Part shown: positions 26,150 through 35,791 of the stretch, piece by piece | How the letters are laid out: every line of letters begins with the position of its first letter | Numbering within the stretch: the first letter of the stretch is position 1 | Source of the DNA: Variovorax ginsengisoli | Lineage (GTDB): Bacteria; Pseudomonadota; Gammaproteobacteria; Burkholderiales; Burkholderiaceae_C | Length of the DNA: 64,000 bases | Direction: 5' to 3' | Assembly (NCBI RefSeq): GCF_006438845.1 | Contig: NZ_RCZJ01000002.1 | Location: 509,145-573,144 of the forward strand | Made by a program: the position numbers and the translations under genes | Notes under the pieces: model-generated | What the model saw: only the letters and a program-made list of their open reading frames with translations | What the model was told of the DNA's origin: nothing | The model's database searches: none

Positions 26150-26979
26150 GCGGCAGAAGCACCCAGCCAGCGGATGCGGTCGGGCTGCTGCAGCACGGCG
26201 AACTCGTCGGTCAGCTTGTCGAACAGCTTCAGCGAGCTGCCGTGCTTCCCCAGAAGTCCGGCCGCGCGCAGGGCCTGGGCCGCATCGTTGAGGGCCACGT
26301 CGCCGCCGTTGCGCAGGTTGGGCACGGCCTGAAGGATGAACTCTGCGGCCTCCGACACCTCGGGCGCACGCGATGCCGGCGCCTTGGCCTTGGTCGTCTT
26401 TCGGGCGGCTTTCTTCGCAGCAGGCGCAGCGGCGGTCTTCTTCGCAGGCGTGGCCTTGGCGCGGCTCGTCTTGGCGGCCGCAGCCGGTGCTGCAGCCGTC
26501 TTGCGGGCCGGTGCGGCTGCAGGTGCAGAGGCGCGCGATGCGGGGGTGCGCGCGCCGTGGTGCGCGAGATCGATGAACTCGTCGTACACCGCCATCGTCT
26601 CCTCGCCGGTCTTGCCCTGCTGCCCGATGCCGCAGACCCGGCAGCCGGTCTCGCGCAGGCGGATCACCAGCGGCGCGAAGTCGGAGTCGGACGACACCAG
26701 CACCACCACGTCGGGCCGCTCGGTGATGGCCAGCGCCATCGCGTCGACGGCCAGCGCGATGTCGGTGCTGTTCTTGCCGGCCGACAGATTGACCATGGGC
26801 CGCACCGACAGTCGCTTGAACAAGCCCTGGTGCTTGAGCGCCGTCTCGGCATTGCCGTAGGCGCGGCGCAGGTGCACGGCACCGTGTTCCATCAGCGTGC
26901 GCTGCACGGCCTGCTCGATGACGTCGGCCGAGACGTTGTCGGCGTCGATCAGCAGCATGACCTTGGGTTGCGTGCTCAT
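26146..26979 (-). CDS. NYN-domain RNase-like protein with C-terminal LOTUS-like domain
   Basis: 277 residues in three parts. Residues 5-140 are a NYN (PIN-like) nuclease domain with acidic residues at LIDADN (Asp12, Asp14), [10 protein letters not shown] (Asp73) and SSDSDF (Asp98, Asp100). Residues about 145-207 form a low-complexity Ala/Lys/Pro linker resembling histone H1 tails, probably contacting nucleic acid. Residues 208-275 resemble an OST-HTH/LOTUS RNA-binding domain. The arrangement parallels limkain-type proteins and suggests an RNA-targeting nuclease. It is encoded between pyrC and the DUF3025 gene with 4-base overlaps on both sides. Confidence 0.82.
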   Translation of the reverse strand: MSTQPKVMLLIDADNVSADVIEQAVQRTLMEHGAVHLRRAYGNAETALKHQGLFKRLSVRPMVNLSAGKNSTDIALAVDAMALAITERPDVVVLVSSDSDFAPLVIRLRETGCRVCGIGQQGKTGEETMAVYDEFIDLAHHGARTPASRASAPAAAPARKTAAAPAAAAKTSRAKATPAKKTAAAPAAKKAARKTTKAKAPASRAPEVSEAAEFILQAVPNLRNGGDVALNDAAQALRAAGLLGKHGSSLKLFDKLTDEFAVLQQPDRIRWLGASAA

Positions 26980-28016
26980 GCCAGCTTCCAGTTCAGCGTC
27001 TCGCCGCCACCCAGCGGTTTCAGCGTCGCGTCGCCATAGGGCACCGTCTCCGGCACGGTCCACGTTTCGCGCCGGAGCGTGATCGTGTCGGTATTGCGGG
27101 GCAGGCCGTAGAAATCGGCGCCGTGAAAGCTGGCGAAGCCTTCGAGCTTGTCGAGCGCACCGGCGTTGTCGAAGGCCTGGGCGTAGAGCTCGATGGCGTT
27201 CAGCGCGGTGTAGCAACCGGCGCAGCCGAGCGCGTGCTCCTTCAGGTGCGCGGCGTGCGGCGCGCTGTCGGTGCCCATGAAGAAGCGGTCGCTGCCGCTG
27301 GTGGCGGCCTCGACCAGCGCGATGCGGTGCGTCTCGCGCTTGAGCACCGGCAGGCAGTAGTAGTGCGGGCGGATGCCGCCGGTGAAGATCGCGTTGCGGT
27401 TGTAGAGCAGGTGGTGCGCAGTGATGGTGGCCGCGGTGAACGGGCCGGCGTCGCGCACGTAGTGCGCGCCCTCCTTCGTCGTCAGGTGCTCGAAGACAAT
27501 CTTCAGCTCGGGCATGTCGCGGCGCAGCGGGATCATCACCCGGTCGATGAAGACGGCTTCGCGATCGAACAGGTCAATGGTCGGGTCGGTCACCTCGCCG
27601 TGCACCAGCAGCAGCAGGCCGTGCTTCTGCATGGCTTCGAGCGTCGCGTAGGTCTTGCGGATGTCGGTCACGCCGGCGTCGCTGTTGGTGGTGGCGCCCG
27701 CGGGGTAGAGCTTGACGGCGCGCACGCCGGCATCGGCGGCGCGCGCGATCTCGTCGGCGGGCAGCTTGTCGGTGAGGTAGAGCGACATCACGGGCTCGAA
27801 GCCGCGCTCGGCCGGCATCGCGGCCAGGATGCGCTCGCGGTAGGCCATTGCCTGGTCGGCGGTGGTCACGGGCGGGCGCAGGTTCGGCATGATCAGCGCG
27901 CGGCCCACCTGGCGGGCGGAATGCGGCACGACGGCTTCCAGGGCGGCGCCGTCGCGCACATGCAGGTGCCAGTCGTCGGGGCGGGTGATGGTGAGGGTGT
28001 CGGCAGGGCTTGTCAT
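26976..28016 (-). CDS. pyrC: Dihydroorotase, class II
   Basis: 346 residues. All active-site residues of E. coli PyrC are at matching positions: His17 and His19 (DWHLHVRDG), the carboxylated Lys102 ([16 protein letters not shown]), His139, His177 and Asp250 (MGTDSAPH). The enzyme cyclises carbamoyl-aspartate to dihydroorotate in pyrimidine synthesis. It heads a minus-strand unit and overlaps the NYN gene by 4 bases. No other pyr gene is nearby. Confidence 0.95.
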   Translation of the reverse strand: MTSPADTLTITRPDDWHLHVRDGAALEAVVPHSARQVGRALIMPNLRPPVTTADQAMAYRERILAAMPAERGFEPVMSLYLTDKLPADEIARAADAGVRAVKLYPAGATTNSDAGVTDIRKTYATLEAMQKHGLLLLVHGEVTDPTIDLFDREAVFIDRVMIPLRRDMPELKIVFEHLTTKEGAHYVRDAGPFTAATITAHHLLYNRNAIFTGGIRPHYYCLPVLKRETHRIALVEAATSGSDRFFMGTDSAPHAAHLKEHALGCAGCYTALNAIELYAQAFDNAGALDKLEGFASFHGADFYGLPRNTDTITLRRETWTVPETVPYGDATLKPLGGGETLNWKLA

Positions 28017-28195
28017 GGCGGGATTGTCCCATCGCTACCGGCGCACGAACCAGACGACACGCGATGCTGGCACGGCTCCTGCGTCATTCGAGGATGGAAG
28101 CTCGGGCTGGCACTGGCTCGGAGCGGCCGCAGCAAGCGGCGCGAATCCAACGGCAGCGCTCGGCCTGCTACCTTCCGCCCAGGAGACACCTTCAC

Positions 28196-29377
28196 ATGCA
28201 TCTGCACGACCCCGCCCACGCCTTCGTTCCCTACCCGGACACGCCCGTCGAAAGTGCCGCGACCGGACCGTTGTCGGACCTGCGCTTCGCGGCGAAGGAT
28301 TTGTTCGACGTGGCCGGCTATCCGACCGGTGGGGGCAGCCCCATCCTGCTGGCGATGTCGGGCATCAAGACGCACACGGCACCCGCGGTACAGGCCTTGC
28401 TCGACGCCGGCGCGCACTTCGTCGGCAAGACCGTCACCGACGAGCTCGCCTTCTCGATGACCGGCAACAACGCGCATTTCGGCGCGCCGATCAACGGCGC
28501 CGCTAAGGACCGCATCACCGGCGGCTCGTCATCGGGCTCCGCATCGGCCGTGTCGTCGGGTCTGTGCGATTTCGCGTTGGGCAGCGACACCGGCGGCTCG
28601 GTGCGCGCACCGGCCAACCACTGCGGGCTCTACGGCATCCGCCCGACGCATGGCCGCATCAGCCTCGAACGCGTGCTCGACCTCGCGCCCAGCCTCGACA
28701 CCTGCGGCTGGTTCGCGCGCGACATCGGCACCTTCGCGCGCGTGGCCGACGTGCTGCTGGGCGTCGATGCGAAGCCGCTCCCAGCGAAGGCACGGCTGCT
28801 CTGGCCGAAAGACGTGTGGGCGATGCTCAGCGCGCCGGTGAAAGAGGCGTTGGCGGCACCGAGCGATCGCGTCCAGTCGGTGCTCGGCCAGGCAGCGCCG
28901 TTCGATCAGCTCGCGCTCGAATCGTGGGACGCGATGTACTGGAGCTTCCGCTACATCCAGGGCCGCGAATCGTGGCTCACCGACGGCCCGATGATCGAAC
29001 GCTTCGCACCGCCGCTGGGCCCCGGCGTGGCCGAGCGCTTCGCCTGGTCGCGCGAGGTGACCGATGCACAGGTGAACAGCGCACGCGCATTCCGCATCGC
29101 CTTCCGCGAGAAACTGGCCACGCTGCTCGGCGACGACGGCGTGCTGCTGATGCCGACCATGCCCGACATCGCGCCGCTGCGCAGCGCAGCCGAAAGCACG
29201 CTCGAGGATTACCGCAACGATTCGATCCGCATGCTGTGCGGGGCCGGGCTCAGCGGCTTCCCGCAGCTCTCGATGCCGCTGGCACAGCGCGACGGTGCGC
29301 CGCTGGGCCTGTCGCTCCTGGGGCCGGCCGGCAGCGACTGCAGTCTGGTCATGCTGGCCGAACAGATCGCCGCCTAG
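28196..29377 (+). CDS. Amidase-signature family amidase
   Basis: 393 residues. The Ser-cisSer-Lys triad is complete: Lys34 (FAAKDLFDV), cis-Ser111 in GGSSSGSASAV and nucleophile Ser135 in SDTGGSVRAPA. It should hydrolyse an amide or ester in the cytoplasm; the substrate is unknown. AGGAGACACC precedes the ATG. The gene is divergent from pyrC and followed, after 117 bases, by TRAP transporter genes on the same strand, so it may act on the substrate they import. The protein is somewhat shorter than GatA-type enzymes, excluding tRNA amidation. Confidence 0.9.
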   Translation: MHLHDPAHAFVPYPDTPVESAATGPLSDLRFAAKDLFDVAGYPTGGGSPILLAMSGIKTHTAPAVQALLDAGAHFVGKTVTDELAFSMTGNNAHFGAPINGAAKDRITGGSSSGSASAVSSGLCDFALGSDTGGSVRAPANHCGLYGIRPTHGRISLERVLDLAPSLDTCGWFARDIGTFARVADVLLGVDAKPLPAKARLLWPKDVWAMLSAPVKEALAAPSDRVQSVLGQAAPFDQLALESWDAMYWSFRYIQGRESWLTDGPMIERFAPPLGPGVAERFAWSREVTDAQVNSARAFRIAFREKLATLLGDDGVLLMPTMPDIAPLRSAAESTLEDYRNDSIRMLCGAGLSGFPQLSMPLAQRDGAPLGLSLLGPAGSDCSLVMLAEQIAA

Positions 29378-29494
29378 CGCCACGCGGCCGCGCTCCGCCG
29401 GGGTGCCGGCCCCGGAAAACCCCCATGAGACGTACGGCCACAAGTGGCTAGGATCGCCGCAGCCCGCTCCGTGCTGCTTTCGCGCTCCTTCCCG

Positions 29495-30049
29495 ATGTCT
29501 TCTCCTCCCGAGTCCGGCCCCACGCTGGATGCTGCCAGCCCTCTTCCCACCGAACTTCCCGCCGCCGACGAACCGGCCAAGGTGCCCCTGGCCATCGAAG
29601 ACTGGGCCACGGTGATCATCATGGGCCTGCTGGCCTGCATCACCTTCGCCAACGTGCTGGTGCGCTACTTCACCAGCTCGTCCTTCGCATGGACCGAGGA
29701 GTTCTCGGTTTTCCTGATGATCCTGCTGGCCATGGTGGCTGGCTCGGCGGCGGTGGCGCGCGATCGGCACATCCGCATCGAATATTTCTCCGAAAGCGGC
29801 TCGATGGCGCGGCGCAAGCGCCTGTCGCAGTTCGGCGCGGTGCTGGTGGCCGCGCTGTTCCTGTTGATCGCCGCGCTCAGCGTGCGCATGGTGTGGGACG
29901 ACTACCGCTTCGACGAGACTTCGCCCGGGATCGGCGTGCCGGCATGGTGGTATTCGATCTGGCTGCCGATCGTGTCGACGGCCATCGCGCTGCGCGCCAT
30001 CGGCCTGTTCATCCGGCGTGGCCGCCGTGACGACCGGGGCGCCGAATGA
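29495..30049 (+). CDS. TRAP transporter small permease (DctQ family)
   Basis: 184 residues from the chosen ATG; a GTG at 29444 is an in-frame alternative, and neither has a good ribosome site. A cytoplasmic Pro/Glu-rich N-terminus of about 35 residues precedes four membrane segments. The NVLVRYF motif and the WTEEFSVFLMI stretch are typical. It overlaps the large permease gene by 4 bases. Confidence 0.88.
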   Translation: MSSPPESGPTLDAASPLPTELPAADEPAKVPLAIEDWATVIIMGLLACITFANVLVRYFTSSSFAWTEEFSVFLMILLAMVAGSAAVARDRHIRIEYFSESGSMARRKRLSQFGAVLVAALFLLIAALSVRMVWDDYRFDETSPGIGVPAWWYSIWLPIVSTAIALRAIGLFIRRGRRDDRGAE

Positions 30050-31347
30050 TCGCGACGCTGCTCTTCGTCGCCTTCGTGGTGCTGATGCTGGTCGGCGTGC
30101 CGATCGGCGCGGCGCTGGGCCTGGCCGGCGCGGCCTGCATCGCGCTGGCGAACGGCGACGCGCAATGGTTCGGCCTCTTGGCCGTGCCGCAGAACTTCTA
30201 TGCCGGGCTCGGCAAGTACCCGCTGCTCGCCATTCCGATGTTCGTGCTGGTCGGTTCGATCTTCGACCGCTCCGGCGTCGCGCTGCGGCTGGTCAACTTC
30301 GCGGTGGCCATCGTCGGCCGCGGGCCGGGCATGCTGCCGATGGTCGCGATCCTGGTGGCGATGTTCCTCGGCGGCATCTCGGGCTCGGGCCCGGCCAACG
30401 CGGCCGCGGTCGGCGCCGTGATGATCGCGGCGATGTCGCGCGCCGGCTACCCGCCCGCCTTCTCGGCCAGCGTGGTCGGCGCCGCGGCAGCGACCGACAT
30501 CCTGATCCCGCCGTCCGTCGCCTTCATCGTGTACTCCGTGCTGGTGCCCGGCGCCTCGGTGCCGGCGCTGTTCGCGGCCGGCATGATCCCCGGCATCCTC
30601 GCCGGCTTTGCGCTGATCATTCCGGCCGTGTGGATGGCGCGCAAGCACAAGATGGGCGCGCTCGAAGCCAGCATGCCGCGCCCCGCGTTCTGGAAGAGCC
30701 TGCGCGAAGCAACCTGGGGCCTGGCCGCGCCGGTGCTGATCCTTGGCGGCATGCGCGCCGGCTGGTTCACGCCGACCGAAGCGGCCGTGGTCGCGGTGTT
30801 CTACGGGCTCTTCGTCGGCATGGTGATCTATCGGACGATCAAGGTGCGCGACCTCTTTGTCATCCTGCGCGAAGCGGGCGAGCTGTCCGCCGTGATCCTG
30901 CTGGTGGTGTCGCTGGCTGGCATCTTCGCGTACTCGCTCTCGACGCTCGGCGTGATCGACCCGGTGGCCAAGGCCATCACCAACTCGGGCCTGGGCGAAT
31001 ACGGCGTGCTGGCGTTGCTGATCGTCATGCTCATCACGGTGGGGATGTTCCTCGACGGCGTGTCGATCTTCCTGATCTTCGTGCCGCTGCTCTGGCCGAT
31101 CGTGCAGTTCTACAAGTGGGACCCGGTGTGGTTCGGCGTCATCTTGACGCTGAAGGTGGCGCTGGGCCAGTTCACGCCGCCGCTCGCGGTCAACCTGATG
31201 GTGTCGTGCCGCATCGCCAACGTGCGCATGGAAGAGACCGTGCGCTGGGTCGGATGGATGCTGTTCGCGATGTTCCTGGTGATGGTTGCCGTCATCGCCT
31301 GGCCGCAGCTGGCGCTTTGGCTGCCTGCCAAGCTGGGCTACCTGTGA
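30046..31347 (+). CDS. TRAP transporter large permease (DctM family)
   Basis: 433 residues and about 12 membrane segments. Family motifs appear in order: SGSGPANAAAVGAVMIA, DILIPPSVAFIVYS, FTPTEAAVVAVFYG and FTPPLAVNLMV. With the DctQ protein upstream and the binding protein at 31710-32744 it forms a second complete TRAP importer for an organic acid. The 362-base gap before the binding-protein gene is filled by a large palindromic repeat, unusual within a TRAP operon. Confidence 0.93.
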   Translation: MIATLLFVAFVVLMLVGVPIGAALGLAGAACIALANGDAQWFGLLAVPQNFYAGLGKYPLLAIPMFVLVGSIFDRSGVALRLVNFAVAIVGRGPGMLPMVAILVAMFLGGISGSGPANAAAVGAVMIAAMSRAGYPPAFSASVVGAAAATDILIPPSVAFIVYSVLVPGASVPALFAAGMIPGILAGFALIIPAVWMARKHKMGALEASMPRPAFWKSLREATWGLAAPVLILGGMRAGWFTPTEAAVVAVFYGLFVGMVIYRTIKVRDLFVILREAGELSAVILLVVSLAGIFAYSLSTLGVIDPVAKAITNSGLGEYGVLALLIVMLITVGMFLDGVSIFLIFVPLLWPIVQFYKWDPVWFGVILTLKVALGQFTPPLAVNLMVSCRIANVRMEETVRWVGWMLFAMFLVMVAVIAWPQLALWLPAKLGYL

Positions 31348-31390
31348 GTCCGGCTCAAGAACTGCATCGGCTGGGGCGGGCTCACGCCGA

Positions 31391-31606
31391 CGGCGTACTC
31401 TGCGCCACTCGTGTCCCCCGGCCTGCGGCCTCCTCCTTTACCTCGCCGCGCAGAGCACACCATCGGCGCGAGCCGGACGCGCAGTGGTTGATCGCCGGCG
31501 GCCCCCCGCCCCCAGCGCGTCCACGTGCGCAGGGTATCGGGTGCTCCCCGCAGCGAAATAAAGGAGGAGCCGAAGGCGGGGGACATTCGCGGAGGGGAGT
31601 ACCCGG
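31391..31606. repeat. Large imperfect palindrome between dctM and dctP
   Basis: Two arms of about 105 bases (31391-31498 and 31501-31606) are inverted copies of each other, joined with almost no spacer. Shared blocks include GTACTC near the outer ends, GTGTCCCCC versus ATGTCCCCC, TCCTCCTTTA (31431-31440, complement at 31559-31568) and GAGCAC. The arms differ at many positions. They lie in the 362-base gap, which otherwise holds only the ribosome site of the next gene. Confidence 0.75.
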
Positions 31607-31709
31607 TGGCCTGCGCACGCGCCCAGTGCCCTGCACCCGCATCCCCGATGCGCCGCCCCTCGAAACATTCAATCTGTAGTTCGTGTTCGAAAACAAAAGG
31701 AGACTCCCA

Positions 31710-32744
31710 ATGAAATTCCGCCGCACCCTGCTCGGCCTCGCGCTCGTCGCCACGGCCCTGGGCGTCACCACCGGCGCCATGGCCCAGACCGCCTACAAGC
31801 CCGAATACAAGATGTCCCTGGTGCTCGGCCCGCCGACGCCGTGGGGCCAGGCCGGGAAGATCTGGGCAGACCTCGTGAAGGAGCGCACCCAGGGCCGCAT
31901 CAACATCAAGCTGTACCCGGGCGTGTCGCTGATCCAGGGCGACCAGACGCGCGAGTTCAGCGCGCTGCGCCAGGGCGTGATCGACATGGCGGTGGGCTCG
32001 ACCATCAACTGGTCGCCGCAGGTCAAGCAGCTCAACCTGTTCTCGATGCCCTTCCTGATGCCCGACTACGCGGCGGTCGATGCGCTCACGCAGGGCGACG
32101 TCGGCAAGGAACTGTTCGGCGTGATTGAAAAAGCCGGTGTCGTGCCGCTGGCCTGGGGCGAGAACGGCTACCGCGAAATCACCAATTCGAAGCGTCCCAT
32201 CAAGTCGCCGGAAGACTTGAAGGGCATGAAGATCCGCGTGGTCGGCTCGCCATTGTTCGCGGACCTGTTCACCGCGCTCGGTGCCAACCCGACGCAGATG
32301 AGCTGGGCCGATGCGCAACCCGCGCTCGCCAGCGGCGCGGTCGACGGGCAGGAGAACCCGCTCTTCCTCTTCACCGTGCTGAAGATGCAGAACGTCGGCC
32401 AGAAGTTCGTGACGACCTGGGGCTACGTCGCCGACCCGCTGATCTTCGTGGTCAACAAGGAGATCTGGGCCTCGTGGACGCCGGCCGATCAAGCCATCGT
32501 GAAGCAGGCCGCGATCGACGCCGGCAAGCAGGAGATCGCCATCGCGCGCAAGGGGCTGGTCGAGGCCGACAAGCCCGTGCTCAAGGACATCGCCGGCATG
32601 GGCGTGACCGTGACGCAACTGTCGCCCGAGGAGCGCGCGGTCTTCGTGAAGGCCACGCGACCCGTCTACGACAAGTGGAAGCCCACCGTCGGCAACGAAC
32701 TCGTGACCAAGGCCGAGAAGGCCATCGCCGCGCGCAAGCAGTAG
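31710..32744 (+). CDS. TRAP transporter periplasmic substrate-binding protein (DctP family)
   Basis: 344 residues with a signal peptide (cut after AMA at residue 25). The PEDLKGMKIRVVGSP segment, with the conserved Arg that binds a carboxylate, and AVDGQENPLF are diagnostic. It lies downstream of dctQ and dctM instead of in front of them and is separated by the palindromic repeat, so it may have its own promoter or be expressed differently. AAAAGGAGACTCCC precedes the ATG, a strong ribosome site that fits the need for excess binding protein. Confidence 0.92.
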   Translation: MKFRRTLLGLALVATALGVTTGAMAQTAYKPEYKMSLVLGPPTPWGQAGKIWADLVKERTQGRINIKLYPGVSLIQGDQTREFSALRQGVIDMAVGSTINWSPQVKQLNLFSMPFLMPDYAAVDALTQGDVGKELFGVIEKAGVVPLAWGENGYREITNSKRPIKSPEDLKGMKIRVVGSPLFADLFTALGANPTQMSWADAQPALASGAVDGQENPLFLFTVLKMQNVGQKFVTTWGYVADPLIFVVNKEIWASWTPADQAIVKQAAIDAGKQEIAIARKGLVEADKPVLKDIAGMGVTVTQLSPEERAVFVKATRPVYDKWKPTVGNELVTKAEKAIAARKQ

Positions 32745-32771
32745 TCGGGCATTGCGCGGCGCGGCTGGCGG

Positions 32772-33188
32772 TCAGAGCAGGTGCTCGCCGCTGGCCTCGG
32801 GCTGAAAAGCCAGCGCGGCGATGCGCAACGCACCGCCGCTGCCGTCGGGCGCGACCCAATGGGCAACGTCGCCCACGCGCAATCCCAGCAATGCCGTGCC
32901 GACCGGCGACAGCACCGAAATGCATCCGCTTGCCGGATCGGCATCCAGCGGGTAGCTGACCGTCAAAGTACGCTCGCCGGCGCCTGACAGCTCGGCCACT
33001 CTGACGCGGGAGCGCATCGTGACCACATCCGGCGCGACGTCACCCGGCGCCACCAATTCGGCGTTGTCGAGCACGGCCTGGATCGCCGGGGGATGGGCCG
33101 CGCCCGTGTCCGCGTACTTGGCGAGCCGCGCGTGGTCGAGTTCGGTGAGGGTGCGGGCCGTCGTGGCCAGCGTCGAGATGGAATTCAT
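32772..33188 (-). CDS. Rnk/GreA-C-terminal-like transcription factor
   Basis: 138 residues. The C-terminal half shows the GreA/GreB-type FKBP-like fold (TLTVSYPLDADPASGCISV, LSPVGTALLGLRVGD) found in Rnk, which binds RNA polymerase in the secondary channel and antagonises Gre factors. The N-terminal coiled segment is short, as in Rnk and unlike full-length Gre factors. AGGAGCG lies ahead of the ATG. It is a monocistronic gene convergent with the TRAP binding-protein gene. Confidence 0.83.
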   Translation of the reverse strand: MNSISTLATTARTLTELDHARLAKYADTGAAHPPAIQAVLDNAELVAPGDVAPDVVTMRSRVRVAELSGAGERTLTVSYPLDADPASGCISVLSPVGTALLGLRVGDVAHWVAPDGSGGALRIAALAFQPEASGEHLL

Positions 33189-33467
33189 GAAGCGCTCCTG
33201 AGAACAAACGCCGGGCGGAGGGTGCCCGGTGATCCAGTGGCGCGATGAAGAAGGGGAAAGGGATCGCCGGGCTCAAGAATGTGCAGCAGCAGATCGACTC
33301 GGCATGCGGCGGACTTCCGTGCGCAAACGCGCCGCGGACAAGCAGGCAAGAAGCCGCTCCGCAAAAGCGCAGGCATGAGAGGTCGCGAGAGAACGCATGG
33401 CCCCATCCTAGGTCGGTTGGCCACGGATGACACGCATACACCCGCCGCCAATGCGGGTTCGCCAAAA
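33189..33467. other. Intergenic region upstream of the Rnk-like gene, no gene seen
   Basis: Holds the promoter and leader of the Rnk-like gene. A small hairpin (CCGGGC and GCCCGG at 33211-33216 and 33224-33229) lies in the leader. Nothing else is recognised. Confidence 0.5.
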
Positions 33468-33494
33468 ACGAAGCCCCGCAGTGCGGGGCTTCGT
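33468..33494 (-). terminator. Intrinsic terminator of the glt-type ABC operon
   Basis: The stem ACGAAGCCCCGCA with its complement forms a 12-bp hairpin; on the minus strand it is followed by TTTTTGG. It starts 18 bases after the stop of the ATPase gene. Confidence 0.87.
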
Positions 33495-33511
33495 GGTTCG
33501 CAGGCAGCCGG

Positions 33512-34249
33512 TCAGTGCTGCAGGATCTTGTTCAGGAATTCCTTGGTGCGTGGCTGACGGTTTTCGGGGTGATTGAAGAACTCGTCCTTCTCGCAGTCTT
33601 CCAGGATGCGGCCGCCGACGTCGATGAAGATCACGCGGCTGGCGACCTTGCGCGCGAAGGCCATCTCATGCGTGACCACCATCATGGTCATGCCTTCCTT
33701 GGCCAGCGTCACCATCACGTCGAGCACTTCACCCACCATCTCGGGGTCGAGCGCCGAGGTGGGCTCGTCGAACAGCATGACGATCGGGTCCATGCTCAGC
33801 GCGCGGGCGATCGCCACGCGCTGCTGCTGTCCGCCGGACAGCTGGCCGGGGAACTTGTCCTTGTGCGCCATCAGGCCCACGCGGTCGAGCATCTTCAGGC
33901 CGCGCGTCTTGGCTTCGTCCGCACTGCGGCCCAGCACCTTGATCTGCGCGATCGTGAGATTCTCGGTCACCGACAGGTGCGGAAACAGCTCGAAGTGCTG
34001 GAACACCATGCCGACCTTGGAGCGCAGCTTGGGCAGGTTGGTCTTCGGGTCGTGCAGCGGAATGCCGTTGACCGTGATCTCGCCCTTCTGGAAAGGCTCG
34101 AGCGCGTTGACCGTCTTGATCAGCGTCGACTTGCCCGAGCCCGACGGACCACACACCACGACCACGTCGCCCTTCTTGATGTTCACCGAACAGTCGTTGA
34201 GCACCTGGACCGGGCCATACCACTTGGAAACGTTTTTGATTTCAATCAT
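33512..34249 (-). CDS. gltL: Polar amino acid ABC transporter ATPase
   Basis: 245 residues. Walker [10 protein letters not shown] (34-42), signature LSGGQQQR (137-144), Walker B VMLFDEP (157-163) and the D-loop SALD are intact. It is the energy subunit of the glutamate/aspartate-type importer encoded upstream in the order binding protein, two permeases, ATPase (gltI-J-K-L). The start at 34249 follows GGAGAGATTGAA; the longer open frame is not supported. Confidence 0.93.
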   Translation of the reverse strand: MIEIKNVSKWYGPVQVLNDCSVNIKKGDVVVVCGPSGSGKSTLIKTVNALEPFQKGEITVNGIPLHDPKTNLPKLRSKVGMVFQHFELFPHLSVTENLTIAQIKVLGRSADEAKTRGLKMLDRVGLMAHKDKFPGQLSGGQQQRVAIARALSMDPIVMLFDEPTSALDPEMVGEVLDVMVTLAKEGMTMMVVTHEMAFARKVASRVIFIDVGGRILEDCEKDEFFNHPENRQPRTKEFLNKILQH

Positions 34250-34263
34250 TTCAATCTCTCCGC

Positions 34264-34953
34264 TCAACGAATGATGGCGATTTTCTTGTGCAGGCGCTTG
34301 ACGAGCCACGACAGGGAATAGCACAGGACGAAGTACACGACTGCAGCGATGAGGTAGGCCTCGACCGTGCGACCGTACTGCTTGCCCATGGTGTCGAAAC
34401 CCTTGAGCAGGTCATAGGCACCGATGGCGTAGACCAACGAGGTGTCCTGGAACAGGATGATGGTCTGCGTGAGCAGCACCGGCAGCATGTTGCGGAAGGC
34501 CTGCGGCAGGATGATCAGCTTCATGTTCTGGCCGTAGGTCATGCCGACAGCCTGACCGGCATTGACCTGACCGCGCGGAATCGACTGGATGCCGGCCCGC
34601 ATGATCTCGCTGAAATATGCTGCCTCGAAAGCGATGAACGTGATGACCGCCGAGATCTCCGAACGGTAGTTCGCGCCCATCGATCCGAACAGGCCGTAGA
34701 ACGAAGCAGGCACCAGCAGGAAAAACCACAGGATCACCATCACCAGCGGAATGCTGCGCATGCCGTTGACGTAGATGGCGGCTGGCGCGTCGAGCCACTT
34801 CTTGCCCGACAGCCGCATCAACGCCAGCAGCGTGCCGAAGAACACGCCCCCGATGGTCGCGACCACGGTCAGCATGACGCTGAAGTACAGCCCCTTCAGC
34901 ACGAAGTTGCTGATGACTTCCCAGTTGTAGAAGGAAAAATCGAGACCGGTCAT
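34264..34953 (-). CDS. gltK: Glutamate/aspartate-type ABC transporter permease
   Basis: 229 residues with about five membrane segments. The N-terminal [20 protein letters not shown] and the EAA-loop region ([20 protein letters not shown]) match GltK-type HisM-family permeases. It pairs with GltJ in the membrane. The gene lies 1 base from the gltJ stop and 14 bases before gltL. Confidence 0.92.
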   Translation of the reverse strand: MTGLDFSFYNWEVISNFVLKGLYFSVMLTVVATIGGVFFGTLLALMRLSGKKWLDAPAAIYVNGMRSIPLVMVILWFFLLVPASFYGLFGSMGANYRSEISAVITFIAFEAAYFSEIMRAGIQSIPRGQVNAGQAVGMTYGQNMKLIILPQAFRNMLPVLLTQTIILFQDTSLVYAIGAYDLLKGFDTMGKQYGRTVEAYLIAAVVYFVLCYSLSWLVKRLHKKIAIIR

Positions 34954-34954
34954 G

Positions 34955-35686
34955 TCAGTGCCCCCCGCCGCCGCTGGCGGACACGATGAAACCCGGCACG
35001 CGCGTTTTCTTCTCGATCAGGGCCATGAGGCGGTTGATCGCGAAAGCCGAAATCACATAGAGCGCCGTGACGGCCAGATAGACCTCGATGCCGCGTGAGG
35101 TTTCTTCCTGCGCCTGCATCGCGAACATCGTCAGTTCGGACACCGACACCGCGAACGCCACCGAGGAATTCTTGAAGATGTTCATCGTCTCGCTGGTGAG
35201 CGGCGGAATGATGATGCGGTAGGCCATCGGCAATATGACGTAGCGGTAGTACTGGAAGGTGGTGAAGCCCACCGCCATGCCCGCGTAACGCTGGCCTTTG
35301 GGCAGCGCCTGGATGCCGGAGCGCACCTGCTCGGCGATGCGCGCCGAGGTGAAGAAGCCCAGTGCCAGGACCACCAGCACGAAGCTGGGAACGTCCTTCA
35401 TCGGTGGCACGAGCGCGGGAACGACGTGGTACCAGAGAAAGATCTGCACCAGCAGTGGAATGTTGCGGAACAGCTCGACCCAGGCATTGCCCAGGCGCGT
35501 GAGCCAGGGGCTGTCGGGCAGCGTTCGGATGATGCCGATCAGCGACCCCAGCACCAGTGCGACGATCAGCGCCAGCAGCGACACCGACAGCGTCCAGCCC
35601 CAGGCCGAAAGCATCCATTGCCAGTAGGTCGGGAATTTCCCGCCCGGGTCCTGCAAGAAGACCTGCCAATCCCAGTTTGATCCCAT
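34955..35686 (-). CDS. gltJ: Glutamate/aspartate-type ABC transporter permease
   Basis: 243 residues. The start MGSNWDWQVFLQDPGG is typical of GltJ; the EAA loop is ALPKGQRYAGMAVGFTTFQ, which contacts the ATPase. Five or so membrane helices are evident. GGAGAGTCCC precedes the ATG. It follows gltI after a hairpin at 35741-35768. Confidence 0.92.
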   Translation of the reverse strand: MGSNWDWQVFLQDPGGKFPTYWQWMLSAWGWTLSVSLLALIVALVLGSLIGIIRTLPDSPWLTRLGNAWVELFRNIPLLVQIFLWYHVVPALVPPMKDVPSFVLVVLALGFFTSARIAEQVRSGIQALPKGQRYAGMAVGFTTFQYYRYVILPMAYRIIIPPLTSETMNIFKNSSVAFAVSVSELTMFAMQAQEETSRGIEVYLAVTALYVISAFAINRLMALIEKKTRVPGFIVSASGGGGH

Positions 35687-35740
35687 CGGGACTCTCCTCG
35701 TAGTCGACTGTTATTTTGGAGGGTTGGCACTGTTGAAAAC

Positions 35741-35768
35741 AAACGCCCGCCGGGGGCGGCGGGCGTTT
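35741..35768 (-). terminator. Intercistronic hairpin between gltI and gltJ
   Basis: AAACGCCCGCC pairs with its complement around a six-base loop, an 11-bp stem followed on the minus strand by TGTTTTC. It probably acts as a leaky terminator and 3' protector of the gltI message, so that the binding protein outnumbers the membrane subunits. Confidence 0.7.
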
Positions 35769-35791
35769 GACTCTTCAGTGCGTGACCGCGA

